From Selenomonas sputigena (lineage in GTDB: Bacteria > Bacillota > Negativicutes > Selenomonadales > Selenomonadaceae): a DNA stretch of 64,000 nt. The notes below the pieces were generated by a model. That model did not search any database, was not told the DNA's origin, and saw nothing but the letters and a program-made list of their open reading frames with translations. Numbering within the stretch: position 1 is the stretch's first letter; each line of letters opens with the position of its first letter. The translations under genes and the position numbers were made by a program. Where the stretch lies: assembly GCF_026015965.1 (NCBI RefSeq), contig NZ_CP110383.1:2305255-2369254 (forward strand), read 5' to 3'. Below are positions 1-8,446 of this stretch, in pieces.

Positions 1-1
1 T

Positions 2-556
2 CGCGATCAGATTGTTGCAAAGCAGGTGGAAATCGTAGGTCTTGAGCAGCGCTATACGGACAAGCATCCGAGCGTACAGCAGGCGAGAAATGAGCTGCAG
101 CAGCTGCAGGAAAGTCTCAATGCTGAGGTTGTGGCAAGCGTTGATTCGAATGCGGCGACGCTGAATCCGGCGCATTCGGAACTTTTGAAAGAGCAAGCTT
201 TAGCTGCCGTCCATCTGGCGGTTGCTGAAGCGGGAGAAAAGAAACTCAAGGAGCAGCACGATAAAAAAGAAGCCGAAATCGGTCAGCTTCCCGATAATGT
301 GTTGGAGTATGTGCGCCTCGAACGTGATGCAAAGATCAAGAGTGAGGTCTATTTGAACCTCGTTAAGCAGAGCGAGCAGAGCAAGATTCAGGAAGCGATG
401 GACAGTATGGATATCCAGATTGTCGATTCGGCGAACCTGCCTGATGAGGACAAGCCTGTTGCTCCGAGAAAGAAATTGATCGCTGCGATTGGTTTTGTGC
501 TCGGCGTGCTTCTGGCTATGGGATATGGGTTGATCCTTTACAGAAGAGAGATATAG
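2..556 (+). CDS. Chain-length determinant / Wzz-type protein, C-terminal part
   Basis: The gene runs in from the left edge: the frame is open from base 2, so the true start lies outside the window. The visible 184 residues hold a long alpha-helical, Gln/Glu-rich coiled-coil stretch, a segment resembling the GNVR tyrosine-kinase-associated domain (about residues 100-145), a Pro-containing linker (PVAPRKK) and one C-terminal membrane segment ending in a short basic tail (YRREI). That layout is typical of inner-membrane polysaccharide co-polymerases that set chain length in Wzy-dependent pathways. Its place just upstream of a Wzx/Wzy locus fits this job. No kinase domain is seen in the visible part. 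Confidence 0.8.
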   Translation, partial: RDQIVAKQVEIVGLEQRYTDKHPSVQQARNELQQLQESLNAEVVASVDSNAATLNPAHSELLKEQALAAVHLAVAEAGEKKLKEQHDKKEAEIGQLPDNVLEYVRLERDAKIKSEVYLNLVKQSEQSKIQEAMDSMDIQIVDSANLPDEDKPVAPRKKLIAAIGFVLGVLLAMGYGLILYRREI

Positions 557-597
557 ATGTTTTCGAGAGAGATAGTTTCTATAAATTTTTAAGATAT

Positions 598-758
598 ATG
601 TTCAGTCGATATGCAAGAGTACGTGAGAGGATTTTAAGTCTATCTTTAGCAATGGTATCCTCAAAAAGCACACTGTGCATGTATCTTTATACATTACTGG
701 AGCTTAGCCGATTAGTCTGTGCGCTTCGGGTTTGATTTCTTGGTCTTTTATAATAGAC
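598..758 (+). repeat. Dispersed repeat, copy 1 (diverged)
   Basis: This intergenic DNA aligns by eye with the copy near 20.1 kb. Both carry ATGTTCAG followed by CG near the left end, and a core of the form TTACnGnAGCnTAGCC...GTCTGnGC...TTGAnnTCTTGG at the right end. It is the most diverged of five copies, and its core reading frame is broken by a stop. It fills the gap between the Wzz-type gene and the dehydratase gene. Confidence 0.6.
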
Positions 759-842
759 GGCAAAGTCATTTTGTATTTTGCGCTCGCTTTGAGCATTTTC
801 TTGTGAGATTTGGTTTCTGCCGAAAGGAAGCGTAAATTCGTT

Positions 843-2696
843 ATGATGTCGTTCATTTATGTGAAGGAAAAGTTTAAACTTATTTTCCTTGACTTTGTTA
901 TTTTAAGTGTCATGCCAGTGTTGGCTGTGCTTTTGCGATTTGATGGTGCTTTGCCGGAGTACGAGGCTGCAGTCTTGCATGTATGGCTTCTTCCTTCTGC
1001 TGTTCTTGGAGTAGGCATTTTTTATCTTTTTGGCATGTATCATCGAATTTGGCATTATGCACGTATTCGGGATCTCAATGCGATTGTCGGAGCTGTCACA
1101 TTGTCTTCGGCTGGAACATTTCTTCTTCTTTTCTTGGTTGGAAAAGATGTGCCAAAAAGTGTTTTTCTGATTTCATGGATGCTCGTTCTGGGCGGTATCG
1201 GTTTGAGCCGCTTGGCGTTTAAAATCAATTTGGATATGCTTTCCGGTGCTCAAACAGGACAACGGGCAGTGTTGATTATTGGTGCTGGTGATGCTGGTGC
1301 TATGCTTGTGCGAGAAATCGAACAAAATGATGCGGCGAGTGTTCGTATTGTCGGATTCGCAGATGATGACGTGAAGAAGATAGGCAATCGTTTGTCGGGA
1401 TTTCCCGTTTTGGGATCGATTGATCAAGTCCCTAAAATTGTTGAGACGCAAAATGTAGAGGAGATTATCATTGCAACGCCTTCAGCAGAAGGCGATGAGA
1501 TTCGTCGAATTACAGATATATGCCATCGCGTATCCTGCAAAGTCAAAACAATGCCCGGTCTTTATGAAATGATGGAAACGGGCAAGCGAAATATCGGTTT
1601 ACAGCAGCTTCGTGAAATACGCTTGGAAGATCTCTTGCGGCGCGATCCGATCAAACTGGATTTCGATAAAATCACACATTATATCGCAGGAAAGACGGTT
1701 CTGATCACAGGAGCGGGCGGCTCGATCGGGTCGGAACTTTCTCGTCAACTCAGTCATGCCGGAGCAAAGGAAATCTTGCTCTTGGGACGTGGGGAAAACA
1801 GTATTTATGAAATTTATCAAGAGTTGAAAGTAAAATTTCCAGAGCAATCCTATCGTACCGTTATCGCTAATATCACAGATAAAGCTCGTATGGAAGAGGT
1901 GTTTCGCAACTATAAGCCAGAGGTTGTCTTTCATGCAGCGGCGCATAAGCATGTTCCTCTGATGGAGATTCAACCAGTGGAGGCTGTTCAGAATAATGTG
2001 TTTGGAACGAAGAATGTAGCGGAGCTTGCAGATGCATATAAAAGTGAGATTTTCGTTCTGATTTCTACGGATAAGGCTGTCAATCCGACAAGCGTAATGG
2101 GGGCGACGAAGCGTGCAGCTGAACTCGTTTTGCAGGAAATTAATCAGCATAGCGAAACGAAGTTTGTTGCTGTCCGCTTCGGCAACGTCTTGGGCAGTCG
2201 TGGCAGTGTAGTGCCTCTTTTTGAACGCCAGATTGCGTCAGGTGGGCCTGTTACAGTCACAGACCCGGAGATGACACGCTTCTTTATGACTATACCTGAA
2301 GCAGTGCAGCTTGTTTTGCAAGCTGGAGGGTTGGCCGAAGGGGGTGAAGTGTTCCTGTTCGATATGGGGAAACCTGTAAAGATCAAAGACATGGCATGCG
2401 ACTTGATCCGCCTTCATGGACGTATCCCAAATAAGGATATAAAGATCGTTTATACGGGATTACGTCCTGGAGAGAAGTTATACGAAGAACTTCTGACGAA
2501 TGAAGAGGGAACGACGAGCACAAAGCACAAGAAGATCTATAGGGCGAAGATTATACCTATGCAAAAAGGTGCTCTTCAGAAAAATTTGGGTGTGTTGAAA
2601 AGCACGAGAGACCGACTGACGATACTTAAAACATTAAAATGTATGATTCCTACATACAAAAGCAAGCAATTGGAAGACACTAGAGAAGGAGCATGA
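843..2696 (+). CDS. Membrane NDP-sugar 4,6-dehydratase/epimerase, PglF/CapD (FlaA1) family
   Basis: The protein has about 617 residues. Four N-terminal membrane segments (about residues 10-120) lead into a CoA-binding-like Rossmann domain (IIGAGDAGA) and then a second extended SDR domain (LITGAGGSIGSE) with the catalytic STDKAVNP...ATKR region around residues 408-425. This is the full two-Rossmann, membrane-anchored form that converts UDP-GlcNAc to the 4-keto-6-deoxy sugar. The ATG at 843 (or 846) was chosen because AAAGGAAG lies upstream; a TTG at 810 is an in-frame alternative. The next gene starts a few bases beyond the stop. With the aminotransferase and sugar transferase that follow, it likely makes the reducing-end amino-deoxy sugar of the glycan. 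Confidence 0.88.
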   Translation: MMSFIYVKEKFKLIFLDFVILSVMPVLAVLLRFDGALPEYEAAVLHVWLLPSAVLGVGIFYLFGMYHRIWHYARIRDLNAIVGAVTLSSAGTFLLLFLVGKDVPKSVFLISWMLVLGGIGLSRLAFKINLDMLSGAQTGQRAVLIIGAGDAGAMLVREIEQNDAASVRIVGFADDDVKKIGNRLSGFPVLGSIDQVPKIVETQNVEEIIIATPSAEGDEIRRITDICHRVSCKVKTMPGLYEMMETGKRNIGLQQLREIRLEDLLRRDPIKLDFDKITHYIAGKTVLITGAGGSIGSELSRQLSHAGAKEILLLGRGENSIYEIYQELKVKFPEQSYRTVIANITDKARMEEVFRNYKPEVVFHAAAHKHVPLMEIQPVEAVQNNVFGTKNVAELADAYKSEIFVLISTDKAVNPTSVMGATKRAAELVLQEINQHSETKFVAVRFGNVLGSRGSVVPLFERQIASGGPVTVTDPEMTRFFMTIPEAVQLVLQAGGLAEGGEVFLFDMGKPVKIKDMACDLIRLHGRIPNKDIKIVYTGLRPGEKLYEELLTNEEGTTSTKHKKIYRAKIIPMQKGALQKNLGVLKSTRDRLTILKTLKCMIPTYKSKQLEDTREGA

Positions 2697-2701
2697 ATAG
2701 C

Positions 2702-3922
2702 ATGAAAGAGAGGAAAATCCCCTTTTCACCGCCGGATATTACGGAGGAGGAAATAGCAGAAGTTTCAAATGCCTTGCGTTCTGGCTGGATTACGACAGGA
2801 CCGCGCACCAAGCAGTTGGAAAAAGAAGTGGCAGCCTTTTGCGAAAGCTCGAATGGAATGGCGGTGTGTTTGAATTCAGCCACGGCAGCCTTGGAACTTT
2901 CCTTGCGCGTCCTTGGTATTGGTGTGGGAGATGAGGTTATTACTTCGGCCTATACCTATACGGCGAGTGCTAGTGTCATTGACCATGTAGGCGCTAAGAT
3001 TGTTTTGATCGATACGCAGCCCGGTTCATACGAGATGGATTATGACCAGTTGGAACAAGCGATTTCTACGCGGACAAAAGCCATTATTCCAGTGGATTTG
3101 GGTGGCGTCCCATGCGATTATGACCGTCTGTTTGGCATTGTGGAACGACAGCGTGAAAAGTTTTTCCCGCGTACGGAGATTCAACGCAAGATTGGGCGTG
3201 TGGCGATTGTGGCGGATGGTGCGCATGCATTTGGAGCTTCATACAAGGGGAAGAAGATCGGATCGGTTGCGGACTTTACGTCGTTCTCCTTCCATGCAGT
3301 CAAGAATTTTACAACGGCAGAAGGCGGTGCAGCACTTTGGAAGTCGATTCCAGGTGTGGATGATGCAGAGATTTATCATGAATATCAGTTGCTCTCCTTG
3401 CACGGACAGAACAAAGATGCGCTTGCCAAAACAAAGCTTGGAGCATGGGAATATGATATTAAGGGCACATACTACAAGTGTAATATGACCGATGTTTTGG
3501 CGGCAATTGGTCTCGTGCAAATGAAGCGCTATTCAGGGTTGTTGGTGCGGCGGCGTGAAATTATTGCACAGTACGATAAGGGGCTAAAGGATCTTCCTGT
3601 GGAGGTGCTGCCACATTTCACCGACGTTGCACAAGGAAGCGGACATCTATATCTCGTGCGGTTGTTGGATTTTGACGAAAAGAAACGCAATCTGTTTATT
3701 GAAAAGATGGCAGAAAAAGGTGTTGCGACAAATGTTCATTATAAGCCGCTTCCAATGCATACGGTATACAAGAATCTTGGCTTTGACGTCACTGCATATC
3801 CGAATGCGTACGCACAGTATGCAAATGAAGTCACCCTGCCGTTGCATACTTCTTTGACGGATGAGGATGTGGACTATGTCGTTTCAGTCTTTCGGGAAGT
3901 TTATCAAGAGATGAGGATATGA
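2702..3922 (+). CDS. DegT/DnrJ/EryC1/StrS-family sugar aminotransferase (PglE/WbpE-like)
   Basis: This is a PLP-dependent aminotransferase of 406 residues, full length for the family. The PLP lysine is in place (SFHAVKNFTT, K201), as are the cofactor-contacting ADGAHAFGA segment and the N-terminal GWITTGP substrate loop. Start 2702 has AAGGAG at 2686-2691 with 10-nt spacing; the earlier ATG at 2693 is almost on top of that site. Following a 4,6-dehydratase, it probably transfers an amino group to the 4-keto carbon of a UDP-sugar. The matching acetyltransferase (PglD) is not seen nearby, so the sugar may stay as a 4-amino form or be modified by an enzyme elsewhere. Confidence 0.88.
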   Translation: MKERKIPFSPPDITEEEIAEVSNALRSGWITTGPRTKQLEKEVAAFCESSNGMAVCLNSATAALELSLRVLGIGVGDEVITSAYTYTASASVIDHVGAKIVLIDTQPGSYEMDYDQLEQAISTRTKAIIPVDLGGVPCDYDRLFGIVERQREKFFPRTEIQRKIGRVAIVADGAHAFGASYKGKKIGSVADFTSFSFHAVKNFTTAEGGAALWKSIPGVDDAEIYHEYQLLSLHGQNKDALAKTKLGAWEYDIKGTYYKCNMTDVLAAIGLVQMKRYSGLLVRRREIIAQYDKGLKDLPVEVLPHFTDVAQGSGHLYLVRLLDFDEKKRNLFIEKMAEKGVATNVHYKPLPMHTVYKNLGFDVTAYPNAYAQYANEVTLPLHTSLTDEDVDYVVSVFREVYQEMRI

Positions 3923-4605
3923 TATTAAAAGAGTGGGAAGATCTTCCCGAGGATATGCAGCTTGAAGCAATCCGATCATATTATAATGTGTTGCATCATC
4001 GCAAGATTAGTTTATGTGTGCAATTCATAATAGATCGAGTATTGGCGTTCTTATTGTTGATTGTTTTATCGCCGGTATTCCTAATACTGGCGATATGGAT
4101 AAAATTAGATTCGAATGGTGAAGTTTTTTTCCGACAAGAACGTGTCACACGATATGGGAAGGTATTCCGCATCTATAAGTTTCGGACCATGGTGAAGGAC
4201 GCGGAGGCGATTGGTTCACAGGTGACGACGTTACATGATAGTCGAATTACAAAAGTGGGGAGGATGATACGTGCTTGCCGTTTGGACGAATTGCCACAAT
4301 TAATAAATGTCCTTATAGGTGATATGGGGTTTGTCGGTACGCGTCCAGAAGTGAAAAAGTATGTGGATTGTTACACGGATGAAATGAAGGCAACGCTCTT
4401 GCTGCCTGCTGGAATTACCAGTGCGGCCAGTATCCAATATAAAGATGAAGATAGGTTGTTGCAAGATGCAAAGGACATAGATTGTGCCTATGTGTATGAG
4501 ATTCTTCCCCAAAAGATGAAATGGAATCTTGATGCGTTAAAAAAAACAGGGGTGTTGTATAATTTTAAGATGATGTTTCTGACGGTTTGGAAAGTAGGGA
4601 GTTAG
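3919..4605 (+). CDS. Initiating phosphosugar transferase (bacterial sugar transferase, PglC/WcaJ-like)
   Basis: This 228-residue protein has a single hydrophobic anchor (about residues 33-56) followed by the conserved transferase core: FRQERVTRYGKVFRIYKFRTM, then RLDELPQLINVL and FVGTRPE. These mark the monotopic enzymes that move a phosphosugar from a UDP-sugar to undecaprenyl phosphate on the inner face of the cytoplasmic membrane. The length matches the short PglC-type form, without the extra N-terminal membrane bundle of WbaP/WcaJ. The start overlaps the aminotransferase stop (ATGA), so the genes are translationally coupled. It likely loads the sugar made by the two preceding enzymes. Confidence 0.9.
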   Translation: MILKEWEDLPEDMQLEAIRSYYNVLHHRKISLCVQFIIDRVLAFLLLIVLSPVFLILAIWIKLDSNGEVFFRQERVTRYGKVFRIYKFRTMVKDAEAIGSQVTTLHDSRITKVGRMIRACRLDELPQLINVLIGDMGFVGTRPEVKKYVDCYTDEMKATLLLPAGITSAASIQYKDEDRLLQDAKDIDCAYVYEILPQKMKWNLDALKKTGVLYNFKMMFLTVWKVGS

Positions 4606-4609
4606 TATC

Positions 4610-5506
4610 GTGGATTATGATAAAGAACAACTAAAAGCCATACAGGAAAAAGCGCTAGAAATATTACTATACTTTAAAGAGATATGCGATCAACATGGAA
4701 TACGTTTCTATGTTGGGAGTGGATGCTGCATTGGCGCTGTTCGGCATCATGGATTTATTCCTTGGGATGATGATATTGATGTGTTCCTGCTTCGGGAAGA
4801 TTACGAGAGGCTTCCTAAGGTATGGAATTCGTTTGCAGACACGAAACGATATGCCTATTGCAGGACGACCGAAACAGAAAATTATCACGATGCAGGTGCA
4901 TCGATTCGAGATAATAATACGACTTTCATTAATAAACACTGTGTAAATGATGATATCAACCAAGGTTTGCAAATTGATTTAATCCCCTTGGACCGTCGAG
5001 CTGACGGTATGCTTTCGCATAGCAAACAAGTCTTTTGGGCGATGGTGTATTCTCTGTTCAATGCACAGCGTCTGCCAGATAATCAAGGCGGCATGACTCG
5101 TCTGTTGGCTAAGATTGCGTATGGGATTTTCTCCAATAAGCGTATACGAGATAAAATTTGGCAGTATGCAGAACAGAAGATGCTTTTATCTCCGACAGAT
5201 TCATGGACATATTATACAGAATTAGTGACAGGATTAAAGGGGCTGACGCTAAAATATCCGAAAGATTTTTGGGATAAGCCATGTTATCTTCCCTTTGAGG
5301 GACACCAAATTCCTGTTCCTTCACGTTATGAGGAATACTTGACAATGGTTTTTGGAGACTATATGAAACTTCCTCCTCAAGAAGATCGAGTACCTAAGCA
5401 CAATACAGCTTATATCGATTTGAATCATTCATATAAAAATTATCGAGGGATTCATTATTTTCCACAGGGAAAGAATGAAAAAGTGGATAATGTGTTTTTA
5501 CTTTAG
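4610..5506 (+). CDS. LicD-family phosphotransferase
   Basis: The protein has 298 residues. The LicD signature is clear: GIRFYVGSGCCIGAVRHHGFIPWDDDIDVF near residues 30-60, with the DDDID acidic motif of this nucleotidyltransferase-like fold. Family members transfer phosphocholine, or ribitol/glycerol phosphate, from a CDP donor to a cell-surface glycan. The GTG at 4610 was chosen because AGGGAG lies 8 nt upstream. The next gene is an IspD/TarI-type cytidylyltransferase, which suggests that the donor is a CDP-activated polyol or similar group rather than choline, since no choline uptake or kinase gene is seen. Confidence 0.88.
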   Translation: MDYDKEQLKAIQEKALEILLYFKEICDQHGIRFYVGSGCCIGAVRHHGFIPWDDDIDVFLLREDYERLPKVWNSFADTKRYAYCRTTETENYHDAGASIRDNNTTFINKHCVNDDINQGLQIDLIPLDRRADGMLSHSKQVFWAMVYSLFNAQRLPDNQGGMTRLLAKIAYGIFSNKRIRDKIWQYAEQKMLLSPTDSWTYYTELVTGLKGLTLKYPKDFWDKPCYLPFEGHQIPVPSRYEEYLTMVFGDYMKLPPQEDRVPKHNTAYIDLNHSYKNYRGIHYFPQGKNEKVDNVFLL

Positions 5507-5540
5507 GGGTGTATATATGGGAATGTATAGGGGGGGACAA

Positions 5541-6260
5541 ATGAACATCGCCGTAATCTTTGCTGGCGGCACAGGAAAACGCATGAATACGCGATCGAAG
5601 CCGAAACAGTTTCTGGAGATGCATGGGAAGCCTGTTCTTATATATACGTTGGAGCATTTCGAACAACACGATGAAATTGATGGCATAGTCCTTGTTTGTA
5701 TTGAATCGTGGATTGAGTACGCAAAAGATCTCTTGGTAGACTTTCGTATTCGAAAAGTACTGGAAGTGGTGTCGGGAGGAAATACAGGACAAGAATCTAT
5801 CTTCCGAGGATTAGATGCTGCACTGAAATATGCGAAAGGTGCAGAGGATATTGTCTTGATTCACGATGGTGTCCGGCCTATGATTGATTCAGATACGATT
5901 TCATCATGTCTCGAGAGTGTGCAAAAATATGGAAGTGCCATTACGACGACACCTGCCATAGAGACGATATTCGTTCAACAAGGCGAACATGTGGGAAAGA
6001 TATTTAATCGTTCGGATTGTGCAATGGCACGTGCCCCTCAATGCTTTTACTTGCAAGATATTTACAAAGCGCATATCAAGGCGCAGCAGGAAAAACGGAC
6101 AGATTTTATAGATTCCGCAATGTTGATGCAGTATTATGGATTCTCGCTAAATACTGTGACGGGGCCTGTAGAAAATATAAAAATTACGACACCAACGGAT
6201 TTTTATTTGTTTCGTGCCTTTCTTGACGCGCAAGAGAATATGCAAATTGTAGGATTGTGA
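5541..6260 (+). CDS. IspD/TarI-type cytidylyltransferase
   Basis: This 239-residue enzyme shows the GT-A-like cytidylyltransferase pattern: VIFAGGTGKRM with a basic stretch (RSKPKQFLEMHGKPVL) at the N terminus, VLIHDGVRPMI in the middle and the C-terminal KITTPTDF. This motif set is shared by IspD (methylerythritol phosphate pathway) and TarI/Bcs1 (D-ribitol-5-phosphate). The LicD neighbour favours a CDP-ribitol-like donor for glycan decoration over isoprenoid synthesis, but sequence alone does not settle it. The start at 5541 follows a very strong AGGGGGGGA site; the frame stays open upstream into licD but lacks a better start. Confidence 0.82.
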   Translation: MNIAVIFAGGTGKRMNTRSKPKQFLEMHGKPVLIYTLEHFEQHDEIDGIVLVCIESWIEYAKDLLVDFRIRKVLEVVSGGNTGQESIFRGLDAALKYAKGAEDIVLIHDGVRPMIDSDTISSCLESVQKYGSAITTTPAIETIFVQQGEHVGKIFNRSDCAMARAPQCFYLQDIYKAHIKAQQEKRTDFIDSAMLMQYYGFSLNTVTGPVENIKITTPTDFYLFRAFLDAQENMQIVGL

Positions 6261-6276
6261 GGGTAATGGATAACTT

Positions 6277-6316
6277 CATCGTATCAAGTTAACGCTAGTG
6301 TTGACTTGATACGATG
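6277..6316. other. Perfect inverted repeat between cytidylyltransferase and SDR genes
   Basis: A perfect 13-bp inverted repeat (CATCGTATCAAGT ... ACTTGATACGATG) extends inward with TAAC/GTTG, giving a possible 17-bp stem with a 6-nt loop. No clean T-run follows, so it is not a textbook terminator. It may be an attenuator or mRNA-stability element inside the operon. Confidence 0.7.
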
Positions 6317-6361
6317 CGTATTTTAATTGCACTGAAGCAGTATAGGGAGAGAGGAATTTCT

Positions 6362-7429
6362 ATGTGGATTGAGAATCATGTATTTCATGAGGATATGGAA
6401 TATGTCGCAAATGCTTCCTTCCTACCGTGGGGAGATTTGAAAGGAAAGAAAATCCTTATTACTGGAGCTACGGGATTATTAGGATTTAATCTGATTTCTG
6501 CACTTTCCTATGTGGCACTGTATCGGAATATACCAATGCAAATTCTCGCATTGGTGCGCGATGAAAAGAAGGCGACGGAACGTTTTCGGGACCTTCTATC
6601 AGCGGGTGCCCCTCTTATCTTCCTTCGTGGCAATCTTGTGGATCTCCCACGAATTACATCCCCTATCGACTATATTGTTCATGGAGCAAGTCCTACGGCA
6701 AGTCGTTATTTTGCAGAACATCCAGTAGAGACCATATGTGAAAATTTTACGGGTGCGAGAATGCTTCTGGAACTTGCGCGTGTAAAGAAGTGCACGTCCT
6801 TTCTATTTCTCTCAAGTATGGAGATCTACGGTGCGCTTCGTCATAGAGAAAAAGTGAATGAAGAGAACGAAAGCCTTGTCAATACAATGCAGCCGCGTAG
6901 TTCTTATCCTGAGGCGAAGCGTATGATAGAGACTCTTTGCTCAGCCTATGCCTCGGAGTATTGTGTTCCAGCAAAGGCTATTCGCCTTGCGCAGACATTT
7001 GGTGCGGGGATACGTGATGATGAGAATCGCGTATTTGCACAGTTCATGCGATCGGCTTTGAGGGGAGAAGATATTATCCTCAAAACAAAGGGGGGAACAG
7101 AACACTCATATCTTTATACAGCGGATGCAATGACGGCAATATTGCTGGTTCTTCTTTGTGGTGAGAACAGTGAGGCATATAATGTGGCAAATGAAGAGAC
7201 TTACTGTTCGATTCGTGAAATGGCAGAGTGTGTAGCTAATCTGCCATACATTCGAGAGAAATACGGTTCGTCTGTTCATGTTGTTATTCATGAAGATGAA
7301 ACTGGTGCCACTATTTATCCTCCAGAGCTTTATATGAACCTTGATACGAAAAAGATTCAGAATCTCGGTTGGCAACCTCGTTGGGGGCTAAGGGATATGT
7401 TTGAGAGAATGATTGAATCTTGTTTATGA
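6362..7429 (+). CDS. NAD-dependent epimerase/dehydratase (extended SDR)
   Basis: The protein has 355 residues. It carries the Rossmann GxxGxxG motif (LITGATGLLGFN), the SSMEIYG strand and the catalytic YPEAK of extended SDRs, plus a C-terminal WxPRW-like segment. It resembles UDP-glucuronate decarboxylases and related nucleotide-sugar SDRs, but I cannot name the substrate. Its position directly after the cytidylyltransferase suggests that it acts on the same CDP-activated group. The ATG at 6362 was chosen because of the AGGGAGAGAGGA site just upstream; an earlier in-frame ATG (6314) lies inside the preceding inverted repeat and has no ribosome site. Confidence 0.82.
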   Translation: MWIENHVFHEDMEYVANASFLPWGDLKGKKILITGATGLLGFNLISALSYVALYRNIPMQILALVRDEKKATERFRDLLSAGAPLIFLRGNLVDLPRITSPIDYIVHGASPTASRYFAEHPVETICENFTGARMLLELARVKKCTSFLFLSSMEIYGALRHREKVNEENESLVNTMQPRSSYPEAKRMIETLCSAYASEYCVPAKAIRLAQTFGAGIRDDENRVFAQFMRSALRGEDIILKTKGGTEHSYLYTADAMTAILLVLLCGENSEAYNVANEETYCSIREMAECVANLPYIREKYGSSVHVVIHEDETGATIYPPELYMNLDTKKIQNLGWQPRWGLRDMFERMIESCL

Positions 7430-7453
7430 GTATTTTAACGGTGAGGGAGACTT

Positions 7454-8410
7454 ATGGTAAGTCCATCGAATGTGTTGGTTGTTATAGATGCGGGTGCATA
7501 TTATTTATTTAAAGATCTCTGTGAAGTGCCAACGATAAATAAATATATTATATCCACACCCACCAGCCCTTTTTTATCTATTGCATATAAGTTGCATACT
7601 AACAAGAAAATTGGGGAATATGTATGGCTTCCTTATCGCGATGTATGGTTTCATTATGAAGATATTGAGAGACTTCTGCCTTCTGATGGATATTTGCTTG
7701 TAAATAGCATGGCAATGTCATTGCCTACAGTATCTTTTTGGAAAAAATTAAAATATAGTCATCCGAAAGTGAAGTTTGTTTTAATCTTAGTAGATTCGAT
7801 GCATGGGCAGTCGAAACATATGCGAGAAGTAAAAAAGAGAATCCAATTTTTCCCGTGGGATATCATTTTATCCTACGATCAAAATGATTGTGTCGAGTAT
7901 GGATATCGGTATATAGGTTTCTCTTATTACTCTCATTATGATCATATATGCCCTTCTGCTAGTTCATCCGATCTGTATTATATTTCCTCATTAAAGGGGC
8001 GTGAAAATATCTTAAGAGAAATAAGTAAAGCGTGTGATATTAACGGAGTAAACAATCTTTTTAAAATATATAGTATCTGGAAAAATATTGATTATGGTGA
8101 GACATTGAGAAAGCCATTACCATATACTGCTGTTTTGGCAGATATTTTGTCTACAAATTGTATTTTGGAAATTTTACCAGAGGGTCAGCGAGCACAGACG
8201 CTTCGATATTTAGAAGCAATTTGTTATAAGAAAAAACTTTTATCGAATAATCCTGATATAAAAAATCTTCCTTTATATGATGAGCGATATATGCATTTTT
8301 TTGATCGAATCGAAGATGTTGACTGGGAATGGGTCAAGCGGAAAGAGTCTGTGAACTATAAGAATACTCTTGACATATCTTCTGCTGATTTATTAAATTA
8401 CTTATTTTAA
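7454..8410 (+). CDS. Putative GT-B-like glycosyltransferase of unknown specificity
   Basis: This 318-residue soluble protein is AT-rich. No textbook motif is certain, but the C-terminal half reads like a GT-B donor site: a segment like LYYISSLKGRENIL, then LEILPEGQRAQTLRYLEAI and KKLLSNNPDI, as in family members where a conserved Glu/Gln pair precedes the sugar-nucleotide loop. The N-terminal half looks like a Rossmann-type acceptor domain. It sits between nucleotide-sugar enzymes and the Wzy polymerase, where linkage-forming transferases are expected. The low GC of this gene and the next two is typical of variable O-unit genes acquired by transfer. Confidence 0.5.
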   Translation: MVSPSNVLVVIDAGAYYLFKDLCEVPTINKYIISTPTSPFLSIAYKLHTNKKIGEYVWLPYRDVWFHYEDIERLLPSDGYLLVNSMAMSLPTVSFWKKLKYSHPKVKFVLILVDSMHGQSKHMREVKKRIQFFPWDIILSYDQNDCVEYGYRYIGFSYYSHYDHICPSASSSDLYYISSLKGRENILREISKACDINGVNNLFKIYSIWKNIDYGETLRKPLPYTAVLADILSTNCILEILPEGQRAQTLRYLEAICYKKKLLSNNPDIKNLPLYDERYMHFFDRIEDVDWEWVKRKESVNYKNTLDISSADLLNYLF

Positions 8411-8446
8411 GCTGACTATAGTTGTATATATTCTATTGAGGGAATC

